Below are positions 14,771 through 22,812 of a stretch of DNA of 64,000 nucleotides, in pieces. The notes under the pieces were generated by a model. It worked only from the letters and a program-made list of their open reading frames with translations. It was not told where the DNA came from and made no database searches. The DNA comes from Nocardia concava NBRC 100430 (GTDB lineage Bacteria; Actinomycetota; Actinomycetes; Mycobacteriales; Mycobacteriaceae): contig NZ_BAFX01000088.1 in the NCBI RefSeq assembly GCF_000308815.1, positions 1-64,000 on the forward strand, written 5' to 3'. The stretch's first letter is position 1. Every line of letters starts with the position of its first letter. Both the position numbers and the translations under genes were made by a program.

Positions 14771-16717
14771 CTATTCGGCGGCGTCGAGCAGCGCTTCCTC
14801 GATATCGGCGCCGGAGGCGTCGGCGGCACCCAGCCACACGTGCACGCGCTGGGCGATCTCACCCGGGGTCAGCCCGAGATCCTGGTGAATCTTGGCGCGC
14901 AGGGCGTGGTCCAGGAACTGCTGCGGCACACCGAGATCGCGGGTCGGGACGTCCACGCCCGCGCTGCGGAGCCGGGCGGAGACCGTGGAACCGATGCCGC
15001 CGTGCAGCCCGCTGTCCTCGAGGGTCACCACGAGGCGGTGGTTTCCCGCCATCTTGACGATGGTGTCGGAGACCGGCAGCACCCAGCGCGGGTCGACCAC
15101 GGTAACCGAAACCCCTTCGGCCGTCAGCAGATCCGCGACCTTGAGCGCGAGATCGGCGAACGCGCCGACCGCGATCAGCAGGACGTCGGCGTGCACCGAG
15201 TACGACGCGGCGTCCTTGACGTCCGGCAGCCGCAGCACATCGACGCCCTCGAAGCGCTCGACGGCCGGAATCTCCTCGACCGCAGCGCCTTTGGGGAACC
15301 GGATGGCGGTGGGGCCGTCGCTGATGTGCAGCGCCTCCCCCAATTCCTCACGCAGCGTGGCGGCGTCGCGCGGGGCGGCCACCCGGATGCCGGGCACGAT
15401 GCCGAGCACCGACATGTCCCACATGCCGTTGTGCGAGGCGCCGTCGTCACCGGTGACGCCCGCGCGGTCGAGTACCAGGGTCACCGGGAGCTTGAGCAGC
15501 GCCACATCCATGAGCAGCTGGTCGAAGGCGCGGTTGAGGAAGGTCGAGTAGATGGCGACCACGGGATGCAGACCGCCCAGCGCCATACCCGCCGCCGAGG
15601 TCATGGCGTGCTGTTCGGCGATGCCGACATCGAACATGCGCTCCGGGAAGCGGTCCCCGAACGGCGACAGACCGGTCGGTCCCGGCATGGCCGCAGTAAT
15701 GGCCACGATGTCGTCGCGCTGCTCCGCCTGGGCGATGAGCTCCTTGGAGAACACCGACGTCCAGCTGACACCGGACGAACCGCCCAGCGGCTCACCGGTC
15801 TCCGGGTCGATCTGGTTGATGGCGTGCATCTGGTCGGCCACATGATCCTCGGCCGGTTTGTACCCGCGACCCTTCTGCGTCACCGCGTGCACGATGACCG
15901 GACCGCCGAAGTCCTTGGCGCGCCGCAGCGCCGCCTCCAACTGCACCTGATCGTGGCCGTCGACCGGGCCCACGTACTTCACGCCCAGATCGCTGAACAG
16001 CTCCTGCGGCGCGACCGCGTCCTTGATCCCGGTCTTGATGGCATGCAGCATCGAGTACGCCGAATCCCCCACGCGCGGAATGCTCTGCACGATCCGCTTG
16101 GTGGCATCCAGCGCGTGCTCGTAGGCGGGCTGGGTACGCAATCCCGCGAGCCGCTCGGCGAGCCCGCCGATGGTCGGCGCGTAGGAGCGGCCATTGTCGT
16201 TGACCACCACGATGACCGAACGATCCTGGCCCGCGGCGATATTGTTCAACGCCTCCCAGCACATGCCGCCGGTCAGCGCGCCGTCCCCGACGACCGCGAC
16301 CACGTGCCGCTTCTGCCGGGTCAGCGCGAACGCCTTGGCGAGACCGTCCGCATAGGACAGCGAGGCCGAGGCGTGCGAGGACTCCACCCAGTCATGGGCG
16401 CTCTCGGCGCGACACGGATAGCCCGACAGCCCGCCCTCTTTGCGCAGCCGATCGAACCCGTCCTTGCGGCCGGTGAGGATCTTGTGCACGTACGCCTGAT
16501 GCCCGGTATCGAAGATGATCGGGTCGGCAGGCGAGTCGAAGACCCGGTGCAACGCGATGGTCAGCTCCACGACGCCCAGATTCGGCCCGAGGTGCCCGCC
16601 GGTGACGGCGACCTTCCGCACCAGGAACTCGCGAATCTCCTCGGCCAGCTCGTGCAGCTCCGGTACCGACAGCCGACGCAGATCCTCGGGCGTGTCGACC
16701 CGGGAAAGCACTCCCAC
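14771..16717 (-). CDS. dxs: 1-deoxy-D-xylulose-5-phosphate synthase Dxs
   Basis: 648 residues, thiamine-diphosphate enzyme that joins pyruvate and glyceraldehyde-3-phosphate, the first step of the MEP isoprenoid pathway feeding decaprenyl phosphate and menaquinone. Visible marks are GGHLGPNLGVVEL near the N-terminus, FDTGHQAYVHK, the ThDP/Mg motif VVGDGALTGGMCWEALNN and the transketolase-type DVGIAEQHAMTSAAGMALGG with the catalytic Glu. The open frame runs to 16795, but GTG 16717 (VGVLSRVDT) has GGAGG upstream and gives the family length. It is divergent from glsA with 144 bp between starts and ends at a strong terminator. Equivalent to Rv2682c. Confidence 0.96.
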   Translation of the reverse strand: MGVLSRVDTPEDLRRLSVPELHELAEEIREFLVRKVAVTGGHLGPNLGVVELTIALHRVFDSPADPIIFDTGHQAYVHKILTGRKDGFDRLRKEGGLSGYPCRAESAHDWVESSHASASLSYADGLAKAFALTRQKRHVVAVVGDGALTGGMCWEALNNIAAGQDRSVIVVVNDNGRSYAPTIGGLAERLAGLRTQPAYEHALDATKRIVQSIPRVGDSAYSMLHAIKTGIKDAVAPQELFSDLGVKYVGPVDGHDQVQLEAALRRAKDFGGPVIVHAVTQKGRGYKPAEDHVADQMHAINQIDPETGEPLGGSSGVSWTSVFSKELIAQAEQRDDIVAITAAMPGPTGLSPFGDRFPERMFDVGIAEQHAMTSAAGMALGGLHPVVAIYSTFLNRAFDQLLMDVALLKLPVTLVLDRAGVTGDDGASHNGMWDMSVLGIVPGIRVAAPRDAATLREELGEALHISDGPTAIRFPKGAAVEEIPAVERFEGVDVLRLPDVKDAASYSVHADVLLIAVGAFADLALKVADLLTAEGVSVTVVDPRWVLPVSDTIVKMAGNHRLVVTLEDSGLHGGIGSTVSARLRSAGVDVPTRDLGVPQQFLDHALRAKIHQDLGLTPGEIAQRVHVWLGAADASGADIEEALLDAAE

Positions 16718-16849
16718 GGCTATTGCTCCCTCCGGATGTCTCCTGTGATTGCAACAGTCTACGGAGCCCGTTCCGGCCCCCGATGCCAGGAACATTTGTC
16801 ACCTGCGACATCCCCGGGGGATGTGAGGCTCCCCACACGTTACGCCGGT

Positions 16850-16855
16850 TACAGT
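16850..16855 (+). promoter_or_regulatory. -10 hexamer of a leaderless promoter (glsA)
   Basis: TACAGT, then 6 nt, then GTG 16862. It selects this codon from a very long open frame that has no other credible start. Confidence 0.55.
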
Positions 16856-16861
16856 GGCCCC

Positions 16862-18778
16862 GTGGACCCCTCCGGCGGCGTCGTGGCCCGCATCATCGAC
16901 GAAGTCTACGAGCTGTGCCGGACCGACACGTCGGGAACACTCGCCGACTACATCCCGGAACTGGCGGCGGTGCAACCCGATTCGTTCGGCATCTGCCTGG
17001 CTACCGCCGACGGACGGGTGTACGGGAGCGGAGATCTGGACACCGCGTTCACGATTCAGTCGATCTCCAAGCCGTTCACCTACGCGCTGGCGCTGGCCGA
17101 TCGAGGTGTCGAGGCGGTGGGCGAGCGCATCGATGTGGAGCCGTCCGGGGAGCCGTTCTTCGAGATCAGTCTGGACCCCAAGACGCAGCGGCCGCGCAAT
17201 CCGATGATCAACGCGGGGGCGATCGCGGCGGCGTCGTTGATCAAGGGCACCGACGCGGCCGACCGGTTTGCCCGAATCAAGCGGAGCTACAGCCGATTCG
17301 CGGGACGCGAGCTGAGCATGAACGAGGCGGTGTACGCCTCGGAGGCGCGGACCGGGTATCGGAATCGGTCGATCGGGTATCTGCTGCGCGGCGCGGGAAT
17401 CATCGACATCGATCCGGACGAGGCGGTGGACCGGTACTTCCGGCAGTGCTCGATCGATGTCACCTGCCGCGATCTCGCCGTCATGGCCGCGACGCTGGCC
17501 AACAACGGAGTGAATCCGCTGACCCGCGAACGGGCGCTGACCCGGCCGCTGGTCGAGCAGGTGCTCTCGGTCATGACCACCTGCGGCATGTACGACTCCG
17601 CGGGCGACTGGGTGACCACGGTCGGGCTGCCCGCGAAAAGCGGTGTGGGCGGCGGCATCCTGGCGGTGCTGCCCGGGCAGATCGGGATCGCCGTCTACTC
17701 CCCCATGCTCGACGCGCACGGCAGCAGCGTGCGCGGGGTCAAGGCGTGCCGGGAACTCTCGACCCGGCTGGGGTTGCACTTCCTGCACGTCACCCGCGCG
17801 GCGCACACCGCGATCCGCGCCGCCTACTCGGTGGCGGAAGCGCCTTCTCGCCTGCGCCGCGATACCGACGAGTTGACAGTCCTGCGCGAATTCGGCGACC
17901 GCGCCCGCATCTTCGAACTCCACGGCGACCTGTTGTTCGCCGGTGCGGAATCCACGGTTCGCACAGTGGAGGACGCGGCCGGGCTCACAACCCGCCACAG
18001 CGTGGAGACCACCGCCGCGAACTCCACCGGAGCGGACGACTCCGCGGGGTCGGCCGTCACGGTCGGGCTCGAGGCCCTCGTCCTGGACTTGCGCGAGGTC
18101 GGCGATGTGAGCCCGATCGCGATCCGCATGTTCAACGATCTGGAGGCCGAACTGGCCGCCGCCGGTTGCCGTGTGGCCCTGGTGGATCCGGACGGCAAGC
18201 TCGAGCACCTGGTGTCCAGCCTCGACCCCAGCGATCCCCGCGGCCGCGTCTTCATCGACCGCGACGCCGCCACCGAATGGTGCGAACAGCTCATCCTCGA
18301 CCGGCACCGCCCGCCCGGCCAGGAATGCCCCGTCGCCTACACCATCGACCAGCATCCCGCCCTGGCCGAAATGCCCGACGACGAACGCGCCCACCTGGCA
18401 AAGGAATTCGAGACCCGCACCATCGCCCGCGGCGAACTCATCGTCGCCCGCGGCACCCAACGCTGCGGCCTGTTCCTCATCCTCGACGGCCGCGTCCGCT
18501 TCACCTTCACCGACCGCGAGAACCGCCGCCACCGCCTGATCACCCTCACCCCCGGCATGTCCTTCGGCGAGACGTCGATGCTCGCGGGTATGCCCTACAC
18601 CAACGACGTCTACGCCGAAACCACCGTCCGCGTGGCGGTCCTCCCCCCGGCCCGCTTCGACCAACTCACCAACCAGGCCCCGCACATCAAACTGGCTCTC
18701 CTCGAACGTCTGGCGGCCGCGGCCTACACCCAGGCCGACGCGGCGGTCCGCGCGGTAGCGGCCCACGGCAACATCTGA
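16862..18778 (+). CDS. glsA: Glutaminase A with STAS and cNMP-binding domains
   Basis: 638 residues in three parts. Residues about 1-310 are a serine-dependent glutaminase that hydrolyses glutamine to glutamate and ammonia: the nucleophile pair S67-I-S-K70 is in TIQSISKPFTY, and the PRNPMINAGAI block is conserved. Residues about 345-470 form a STAS-like domain (LEALVLDLREVGDVSPIAIRMF), and about 490-620 a cyclic-nucleotide-binding jelly roll (GLFLILDGRVRFTF, GMSFGETSMLAGMP). Glutaminases are usually near 310 residues, so the C-terminal half is an added regulatory module known from some actinobacteria. A nucleotide or partner protein may control the enzyme. Start GTG 16862 is set by the -10 hexamer; the frame is open far upstream against dxs but that is antisense. 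Confidence 0.9.
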   Translation: MDPSGGVVARIIDEVYELCRTDTSGTLADYIPELAAVQPDSFGICLATADGRVYGSGDLDTAFTIQSISKPFTYALALADRGVEAVGERIDVEPSGEPFFEISLDPKTQRPRNPMINAGAIAAASLIKGTDAADRFARIKRSYSRFAGRELSMNEAVYASEARTGYRNRSIGYLLRGAGIIDIDPDEAVDRYFRQCSIDVTCRDLAVMAATLANNGVNPLTRERALTRPLVEQVLSVMTTCGMYDSAGDWVTTVGLPAKSGVGGGILAVLPGQIGIAVYSPMLDAHGSSVRGVKACRELSTRLGLHFLHVTRAAHTAIRAAYSVAEAPSRLRRDTDELTVLREFGDRARIFELHGDLLFAGAESTVRTVEDAAGLTTRHSVETTAANSTGADDSAGSAVTVGLEALVLDLREVGDVSPIAIRMFNDLEAELAAAGCRVALVDPDGKLEHLVSSLDPSDPRGRVFIDRDAATEWCEQLILDRHRPPGQECPVAYTIDQHPALAEMPDDERAHLAKEFETRTIARGELIVARGTQRCGLFLILDGRVRFTFTDRENRRHRLITLTPGMSFGETSMLAGMPYTNDVYAETTVRVAVLPPARFDQLTNQAPHIKLALLERLAAAAYTQADAAVRAVAAHGNI

Positions 18779-18805
18779 CAATCCCTCGAGGTCACCCCCG
18801 ATCAT

Positions 18806-18862
18806 CGAGTGGCACACCAGCGCGGGGAATTCAGACAAATCCCCTCGCTGGTGTGCCACTCG
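18806..18862. repeat. Long palindromic element, copy 1 (convergent glsA/ubiD)
   Basis: 17-bp perfect arms 18806-18822 and 18846-18862 (CGAGTGGCACACCAGCG and its complement), with an inner GGGGA/TCCCC pairing. Read on the minus strand it contains GGGGATTTGTCTG in the loop. The same architecture recurs at 27642 and 63081. It lies 20 bp from the ends of two convergent genes and probably ends transcription. Confidence 0.8.
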
Positions 18863-18882
18863 GCGGACTACTGGGGGTCGGG

Positions 18883-20373
18883 TCAGTAGCCGTATTCCTG
18901 CCAGCGGGTGAGGACTCGTTGCTGGATGTCGGTGGGCCAGCCGTTTTCGAAGCTGCCCTTGACGGGGCGGCGGCCCTCGGGGAAGTGGTCGGCCAGCAGG
19001 CAGTTGTAGATGACCTTGCCGGCCATGAAGGAGTGGGATTCCTCCGGGGACAGGTAGACGGCCAGCTGGTCGGAAACGGCGGGCGGGTAGTGGAATTCGC
19101 CGCGGTTCACATCGGGGTGGGAGCGGGTGGCGAAGGCCCAGACCACCTCGTCGAGGTTGGTGATGTCGACGTCGTCCTCGACCACGAGGATCTTCGGGGC
19201 GTTGACCGAGGGCTTGCCGGTGAAGATGACCTTGGCGATCTGGTCCACCAGCTCGTGGGAGCCGAGGCCCGTGGTCTCGTGCCAGTCCTGCTTCACCGCG
19301 AGGGTCAGCCAGTGCACGGCGGCCTCGAAGTTGTACCAGGCCGAGGAGATCGGGAGTCCGGCGCGGCGCAGCAGGTACAGGATCTCCGCGGCGCTGGTGG
19401 TGCCGATGATGGTGTGGTCCTCCTCCACCGGCGGGCCCGCGGCGACGGTCGGCTGGATCGCGCCGTCGCGATGGGTGATGGCCGAGACGTGGAAGACCTG
19501 CTTCAGGCTGGCCTCGGTGGCGTTATAGCCGGGGAATTCGTTGAACGGGCCTTCCATGACCGTTTCGTCGAGCGCGATGTGGCCCTCGATCACGATCTCC
19601 GCGGTGGCGGGGACGAGCAGGTCGACAGTTTCGGCGGGGACCAGCTCCAGGCCCTCGCCGAAGAGCGCGCCCAGGTAATGGGACTCGTCCTCGCCCTCCG
19701 GGATCGGCATGCCGCCCACCCACGGCAGGCCCGGCTCGACACCGATGGCCAGGGCGATCGGCATCGGCTTGCCGATCTCGGTCCATTTCGAGCGGATGAT
19801 GCCCAGATGCTGCGGGCCGGGGATCAGGCAGGCGAGGGTGTTCTTGTCGTGGATCATCATGCGGTTGATCGACCAGTTGGTCCACGAGCCGTCCGGCGTC
19901 TTGACGATGTTCATGCCGTAGGTCTGGATATAGCGGCCACCGTCATTGCCGTGCAGTTTCGGGGTCGGGAACGCCCACAGGTCGATGTCGTCGCCGAGCT
20001 TGATGTTCTCCTTGCACGGCGCGGTGGCGCGATCCACCACGACCGGCGGGATACCGGGCTTGGTGCGGGCGTCGGCGAGCACCTCGACGATCTGCTGGCC
20101 GGTGGCGTCGGCCGGAAGTCCCAGCGCCAGCGCGATTCTCGCCAGCCGATGCGCCGGACCCGACAGCGCGCCGGGCGCGCCCAGCACGCGGAAACCGCTG
20201 CCCTGGTAGCCGGTGATATTGGTGAACAGGGGCGCGGGGGCCTTCAGGTCGTAGGAGCGGCGGATGATCGCGCCGAGCTCCATGTTCCAGTCGACCTCGG
20301 CGGTGATGGTGTTGATCTCGCCGAGGGCGTCGAGGGCCTCGATGAATTCGCGCAGGCTCTTCAGATGTGGCAC
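18883..20373 (-). CDS. UbiD-family prenylated-FMN decarboxylase
   Basis: 496 residues. UbiD enzymes use prenylated FMN to decarboxylate or carboxylate aromatic and unsaturated acids without oxygen. The conserved metal/cofactor region includes GNDGGRYIQTYGMNI and NWSINRMMIHD, and the catalytic acid block is METVMEGPFNEFPGY-like (EGPFNEFPGY present). GTG 20373 (VPHLKSLREF) has GAAGGA upstream; the open frame to 20451 would add an unrelated Cys-rich head that overlaps ubiX. The partner UbiX, which makes the cofactor, is 22 bp upstream, so this is a complete module. Actinobacteria use menaquinone, so ubiquinone synthesis is not the role; breakdown of a hydroxybenzoate-like acid is more likely. 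The substrate is unknown. Confidence 0.9.
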   Translation of the reverse strand: MPHLKSLREFIEALDALGEINTITAEVDWNMELGAIIRRSYDLKAPAPLFTNITGYQGSGFRVLGAPGALSGPAHRLARIALALGLPADATGQQIVEVLADARTKPGIPPVVVDRATAPCKENIKLGDDIDLWAFPTPKLHGNDGGRYIQTYGMNIVKTPDGSWTNWSINRMMIHDKNTLACLIPGPQHLGIIRSKWTEIGKPMPIALAIGVEPGLPWVGGMPIPEGEDESHYLGALFGEGLELVPAETVDLLVPATAEIVIEGHIALDETVMEGPFNEFPGYNATEASLKQVFHVSAITHRDGAIQPTVAAGPPVEEDHTIIGTTSAAEILYLLRRAGLPISSAWYNFEAAVHWLTLAVKQDWHETTGLGSHELVDQIAKVIFTGKPSVNAPKILVVEDDVDITNLDEVVWAFATRSHPDVNRGEFHYPPAVSDQLAVYLSPEESHSFMAGKVIYNCLLADHFPEGRRPVKGSFENGWPTDIQQRVLTRWQEYGY

Positions 20374-20395
20374 AGGGGTTTTCCTTCGAGTCGGG

Positions 20396-20962
20396 TCACT
20401 CACCCCAGCGGGGCAGGTCGGGCACCTCGATGCCCAGCAGGTCCAGGGCACGCCCGGCGGTGTGATCGACGATGTCGGCCACCGATTCCGGGTTCAGGTA
20501 GAAGGCGGGCACCGGCGGCATGACGATGCCGCCCATCTCGGTGACCGCGGTCATGGCGCGCAGATGCGCCAGGGTGAGCGGGGTTTCACGGACCATGAGC
20601 ACCAGGCGGCGGCGCTCCTTCAAGGTGACATCGGCGGCACGGGTGAGCAGATTGTCGTTATTGGCGTAGGCGATCGCCGACAGCGTGCGAATCGAGCAGG
20701 GGGCCACGATCATGCCCGCGGTGCGGAACGAACCCGAGGCGATGGCCGCGCCGATATCGGCGGGCCGGTGGACGACGTCGGCCATGGTCGCCAGATCCGC
20801 GGAGCTCAGGGCGGTTTCGTAAGCGCGGGTCCGCTGCCCGGCCGGGGTCACCACCAGGTGCGTCTGCACCCCGGCCTTGCGGGCCAGCTCCAGCACCCGG
20901 ACCCCGTAGGCGATCCCGGTCGCACCGCTGATCCCGACCACCAAACGCCGTACTTCGCTCAC
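20396..20962 (-). CDS. UbiX-type flavin prenyltransferase
   Basis: 188 residues, flavoprotein fold. It attaches a dimethylallyl group to FMN to make the prenylated cofactor of UbiD. Conserved pieces are VGISGATGIAYGVRVLE at the N-terminus, PCSIRTLSAIAYANNDNLLTRAAD in the middle (split by family-invariant Ser/Asn residues), KERRRLVLMVRETPL and MPPVPAFYLNPES. I prefer GTG 20962 (VSEVRRLVVG); a TTG two codons earlier (20968) is possible and neither has a clear ribosome site. It lies directly upstream of ubiD on the same strand and divergent from the LysR gene at 21028, which probably controls the pair. Confidence 0.9.
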   Translation of the reverse strand: MSEVRRLVVGISGATGIAYGVRVLELARKAGVQTHLVVTPAGQRTRAYETALSSADLATMADVVHRPADIGAAIASGSFRTAGMIVAPCSIRTLSAIAYANNDNLLTRAADVTLKERRRLVLMVRETPLTLAHLRAMTAVTEMGGIVMPPVPAFYLNPESVADIVDHTAGRALDLLGIEVPDLPRWGE

Positions 20963-21027
20963 AGCCAAAAGAATGGGGCAGCTGTCGGATAGCCATCAAC
21001 GGCGAGATTCGGGATGATCGATAAGAA

Positions 21028-22005
21028 ATGCTGATCGAAGATACTTTTCGCGAAACCCGGGTCGACCCTGCCGAATTGGAAGCCTTCGTGGTGCTGGCCG
21101 AGGAACTGCACTTCGGGCGCACCGCGATCCGGCTCGGGCTGTCACAGCCCCGGGTGAGCCAGCTGATCCGCAGCCTGGAACGGCGGGTCGGGCGACGGCT
21201 CGTGGAGCGCACCAGCCGTCGAGTAGCGCTGAATCCGCTGGGCGAGCATCTGCTGGCGCGGGTCCGGCCCGCCTTTGCCGACCTGCACCGCGCCCTGGCC
21301 GAAACCCGGACGGCCGCACGCGGATTGCGGGTCGGGTTCCTCGGCCCGTACGGGTCGACACTGGATACGGCGCTGGCCGGATTCCGGGAGCGGCATCCGG
21401 AGTGCCCGGTCACCCTGACCCAGATTCCGTGGACCGACATCTACGGGCCGCTGCGGCGCGGGGAGGTCGATGTCCAGATCTGTGTGGCCCCGGTGGAACA
21501 ACCCGATTTGACCGTGGGACCCGAACTCGGGACGTTCCCGCGCCTGCTGGCCATCGCGCGCAGCCATCCGTGGTCGGCGCGCGAGAGTCTCGATATCGAG
21601 GATCTGGCCGAATTGCGGGTGGTCGCACCGCATCCGGATGTGAGCGCCGAATTCGCGCGCAGTTTCTGGCCGCCCGCAACCACGCCGTCGGGCCGCCCGA
21701 TCCCGCGCTCCGCGCCCGCGCGCACCGAACCGGAGATGCTGTCGGCGGTCGCCCACAACGATGTGGTCTTCGCGACCACCACCGCCATGCCCACGTATTT
21801 CACGCATCCCGAGGTCGCGTTCGTGCCGTTGACGGGGATGCCCGCGGCGCGGGTGCTTTTGGTGTGGCGGACCAGCAACGATCATCCGCGGGTCGCCGAA
21901 TTCGCCGGGCTCGCCGCCGAAGCCGCGGTCGCCCGCGCCGGTACGGCCACCCAGGGGATCGGCGGTGATCCATCGGCGGGTGGAGCCGTACGTCAGCAGG
22001 CGTAG
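21028..22005 (+). CDS. LysR-family regulator beside the UbiX/UbiD pair
   Basis: 325 residues. The N-terminal winged helix-turn-helix (ELHFGRTAIRLGLSQPRVSQLIRSLERRVG, shown here only as a region at residues 26-56) is LysR type; the rest is a periplasmic-binding-protein-like effector domain starting near GLRVGFLGPYGS. It is divergent from ubiX with 65 bp between starts; TGATCGA occurs twice near its own start (about 21018 and 21031), but no convincing T-N11-A box could be fixed. By analogy with other LysR pairs it would activate the decarboxylase genes in response to the aromatic acid. The last ~25 residues are low-complexity. Confidence 0.87.
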   Translation: MLIEDTFRETRVDPAELEAFVVLAEELHFGRTAIRLGLSQPRVSQLIRSLERRVGRRLVERTSRRVALNPLGEHLLARVRPAFADLHRALAETRTAARGLRVGFLGPYGSTLDTALAGFRERHPECPVTLTQIPWTDIYGPLRRGEVDVQICVAPVEQPDLTVGPELGTFPRLLAIARSHPWSARESLDIEDLAELRVVAPHPDVSAEFARSFWPPATTPSGRPIPRSAPARTEPEMLSAVAHNDVVFATTTAMPTYFTHPEVAFVPLTGMPAARVLLVWRTSNDHPRVAEFAGLAAEAAVARAGTATQGIGGDPSAGGAVRQQA

Positions 22006-22097
22006 CGGTGATTACGTCCGCGTGTGCAGGCGCGTCGTCGAGAACGCGCCTACGCTGGCGGACAACGAGATTCCTTCCCTCCGATGAGGCGGATGTC

Positions 22098-22541
22098 ATG
22101 ACCGAATTCGACCCCGCGGTGTACGGGCCGCCCGATGTCCGCGTCGGCACCGCGGAACGCGAGCAGGCGGCCGCGGCACTCGGCGAACATTTCGCGGCCG
22201 GCCGTCTCGACGTCACCGAATACGACGAGCGGGTGGGGCGCGCGTACGCCGCCAAGACCGCGGGCGAGCTGGCCGTGTTGTTCGGCGACCTGCCCCGGCC
22301 GCAGCCGCCCGCCCCGCAGATCCTCACCCCGCCGGTCGCGGTCCCGCAGCGTGCGCTGCCGCTGGCTCCGATCGGTGCGGCGGTGATCCTGGTCTTCGGG
22401 ATCGCGTTCGCGGTGGCCACCCACTTCTTCCCGTTCTTCCTGTTCCCGGTGCTGTTCTTCGCGTTCATCCGAGGTCGGCGCGGGTTCGGGCCGCGCGGGC
22501 CGCGCTTCGGGCCCCGCGGGCCGGGGTACTACCGGACCTGA
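22098..22541 (+). CDS. DUF1707 membrane protein
   Basis: 147 residues. The N-terminal 50-60 residues are the DUF1707/SHOCT-like module of actinobacteria (RVGTAEREQAAAALGEHFAAGRL, then EYDERVGRAYAAKTAGELAVLFGDLP). Two closely spaced hydrophobic segments follow (about 90-110 and 112-127), then a short Gly/Arg/Pro-rich end (RGPRFGPRGPG). ATG 22098 has GAGG upstream and fits the family start; the open frame from 22008 would add unrelated residues. DUF1707 proteins are often found beside sensor or envelope genes, but no function is established. It is followed at 17 bp by a small leaderless gene. Confidence 0.82.
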   Translation: MTEFDPAVYGPPDVRVGTAEREQAAAALGEHFAAGRLDVTEYDERVGRAYAAKTAGELAVLFGDLPRPQPPAPQILTPPVAVPQRALPLAPIGAAVILVFGIAFAVATHFFPFFLFPVLFFAFIRGRRGFGPRGPRFGPRGPGYYRT

Positions 22542-22545
22542 GCGC

Positions 22546-22551
22546 TACGCT
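22546..22551 (+). promoter_or_regulatory. -10 hexamer of a leaderless promoter (57-residue gene)
   Basis: TACGCT, then 7 nt, then GTG 22559, just after the DUF1707 stop. Confidence 0.5.
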
Positions 22552-22558
22552 GGATCGC

Positions 22559-22732
22559 GTGGGTGTCATCGGCGAACTATTCCCCGGCAAGAAGCTCGAA
22601 GACGACGGCAGCGAGGCCGGCGACGGTCAGCAGCATCGGCCGCGCCTGGAACTCGATCTGGACGCCGGCGTGATCAAACTGTCCCCGCCCGCCGCGACCC
22701 GCCCGGACCCGGATCCGGAATCGCCCGCCTAG
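22559..22732 (+). CDS. Small conserved-looking protein of 57 residues
   Basis: A short frame not obvious from length alone. GTG 22559 follows TACGCT by 7 nt, as at other leaderless genes here. The product opens VGVIGELFPGKKLEDD, has a charged Gly/Asp/Gln linker, then RPRLELDLDAGVIKLS and a Pro-rich end. This pattern (an N-terminal IxELF, a basic/acidic linker, then a short beta segment ending in a VIKL-type strand) recalls small Streptomyces DUF6191-like proteins, but the resemblance is weak. No motif for enzyme or DNA binding is visible. GC-rich third positions support coding. Confidence 0.5.
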   Translation: MGVIGELFPGKKLEDDGSEAGDGQQHRPRLELDLDAGVIKLSPPAATRPDPDPESPA

Positions 22733-22812
22733 CAGGCCCAGTGCGCACCCGATAGGGTGACCGGCGAGAGGCCGAGGCGCATCGGCGCGGCCGCGAGCAG
22801 GGGTGACATCGC

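Noticed and set aside
14738..18778. A single plus-strand open frame of 1346 codons across dxs and glsA
   Set aside because: The first half is antisense to dxs and looks like high-GC reading of the reverse strand; only the part from GTG 16862 has glutaminase homology and a promoter.
20960..21040. LysR box between ubiX and the LysR gene
   Set aside because: TGATCGA is repeated, but no T-N11-A palindrome of good symmetry could be placed, so it was not listed as a site.
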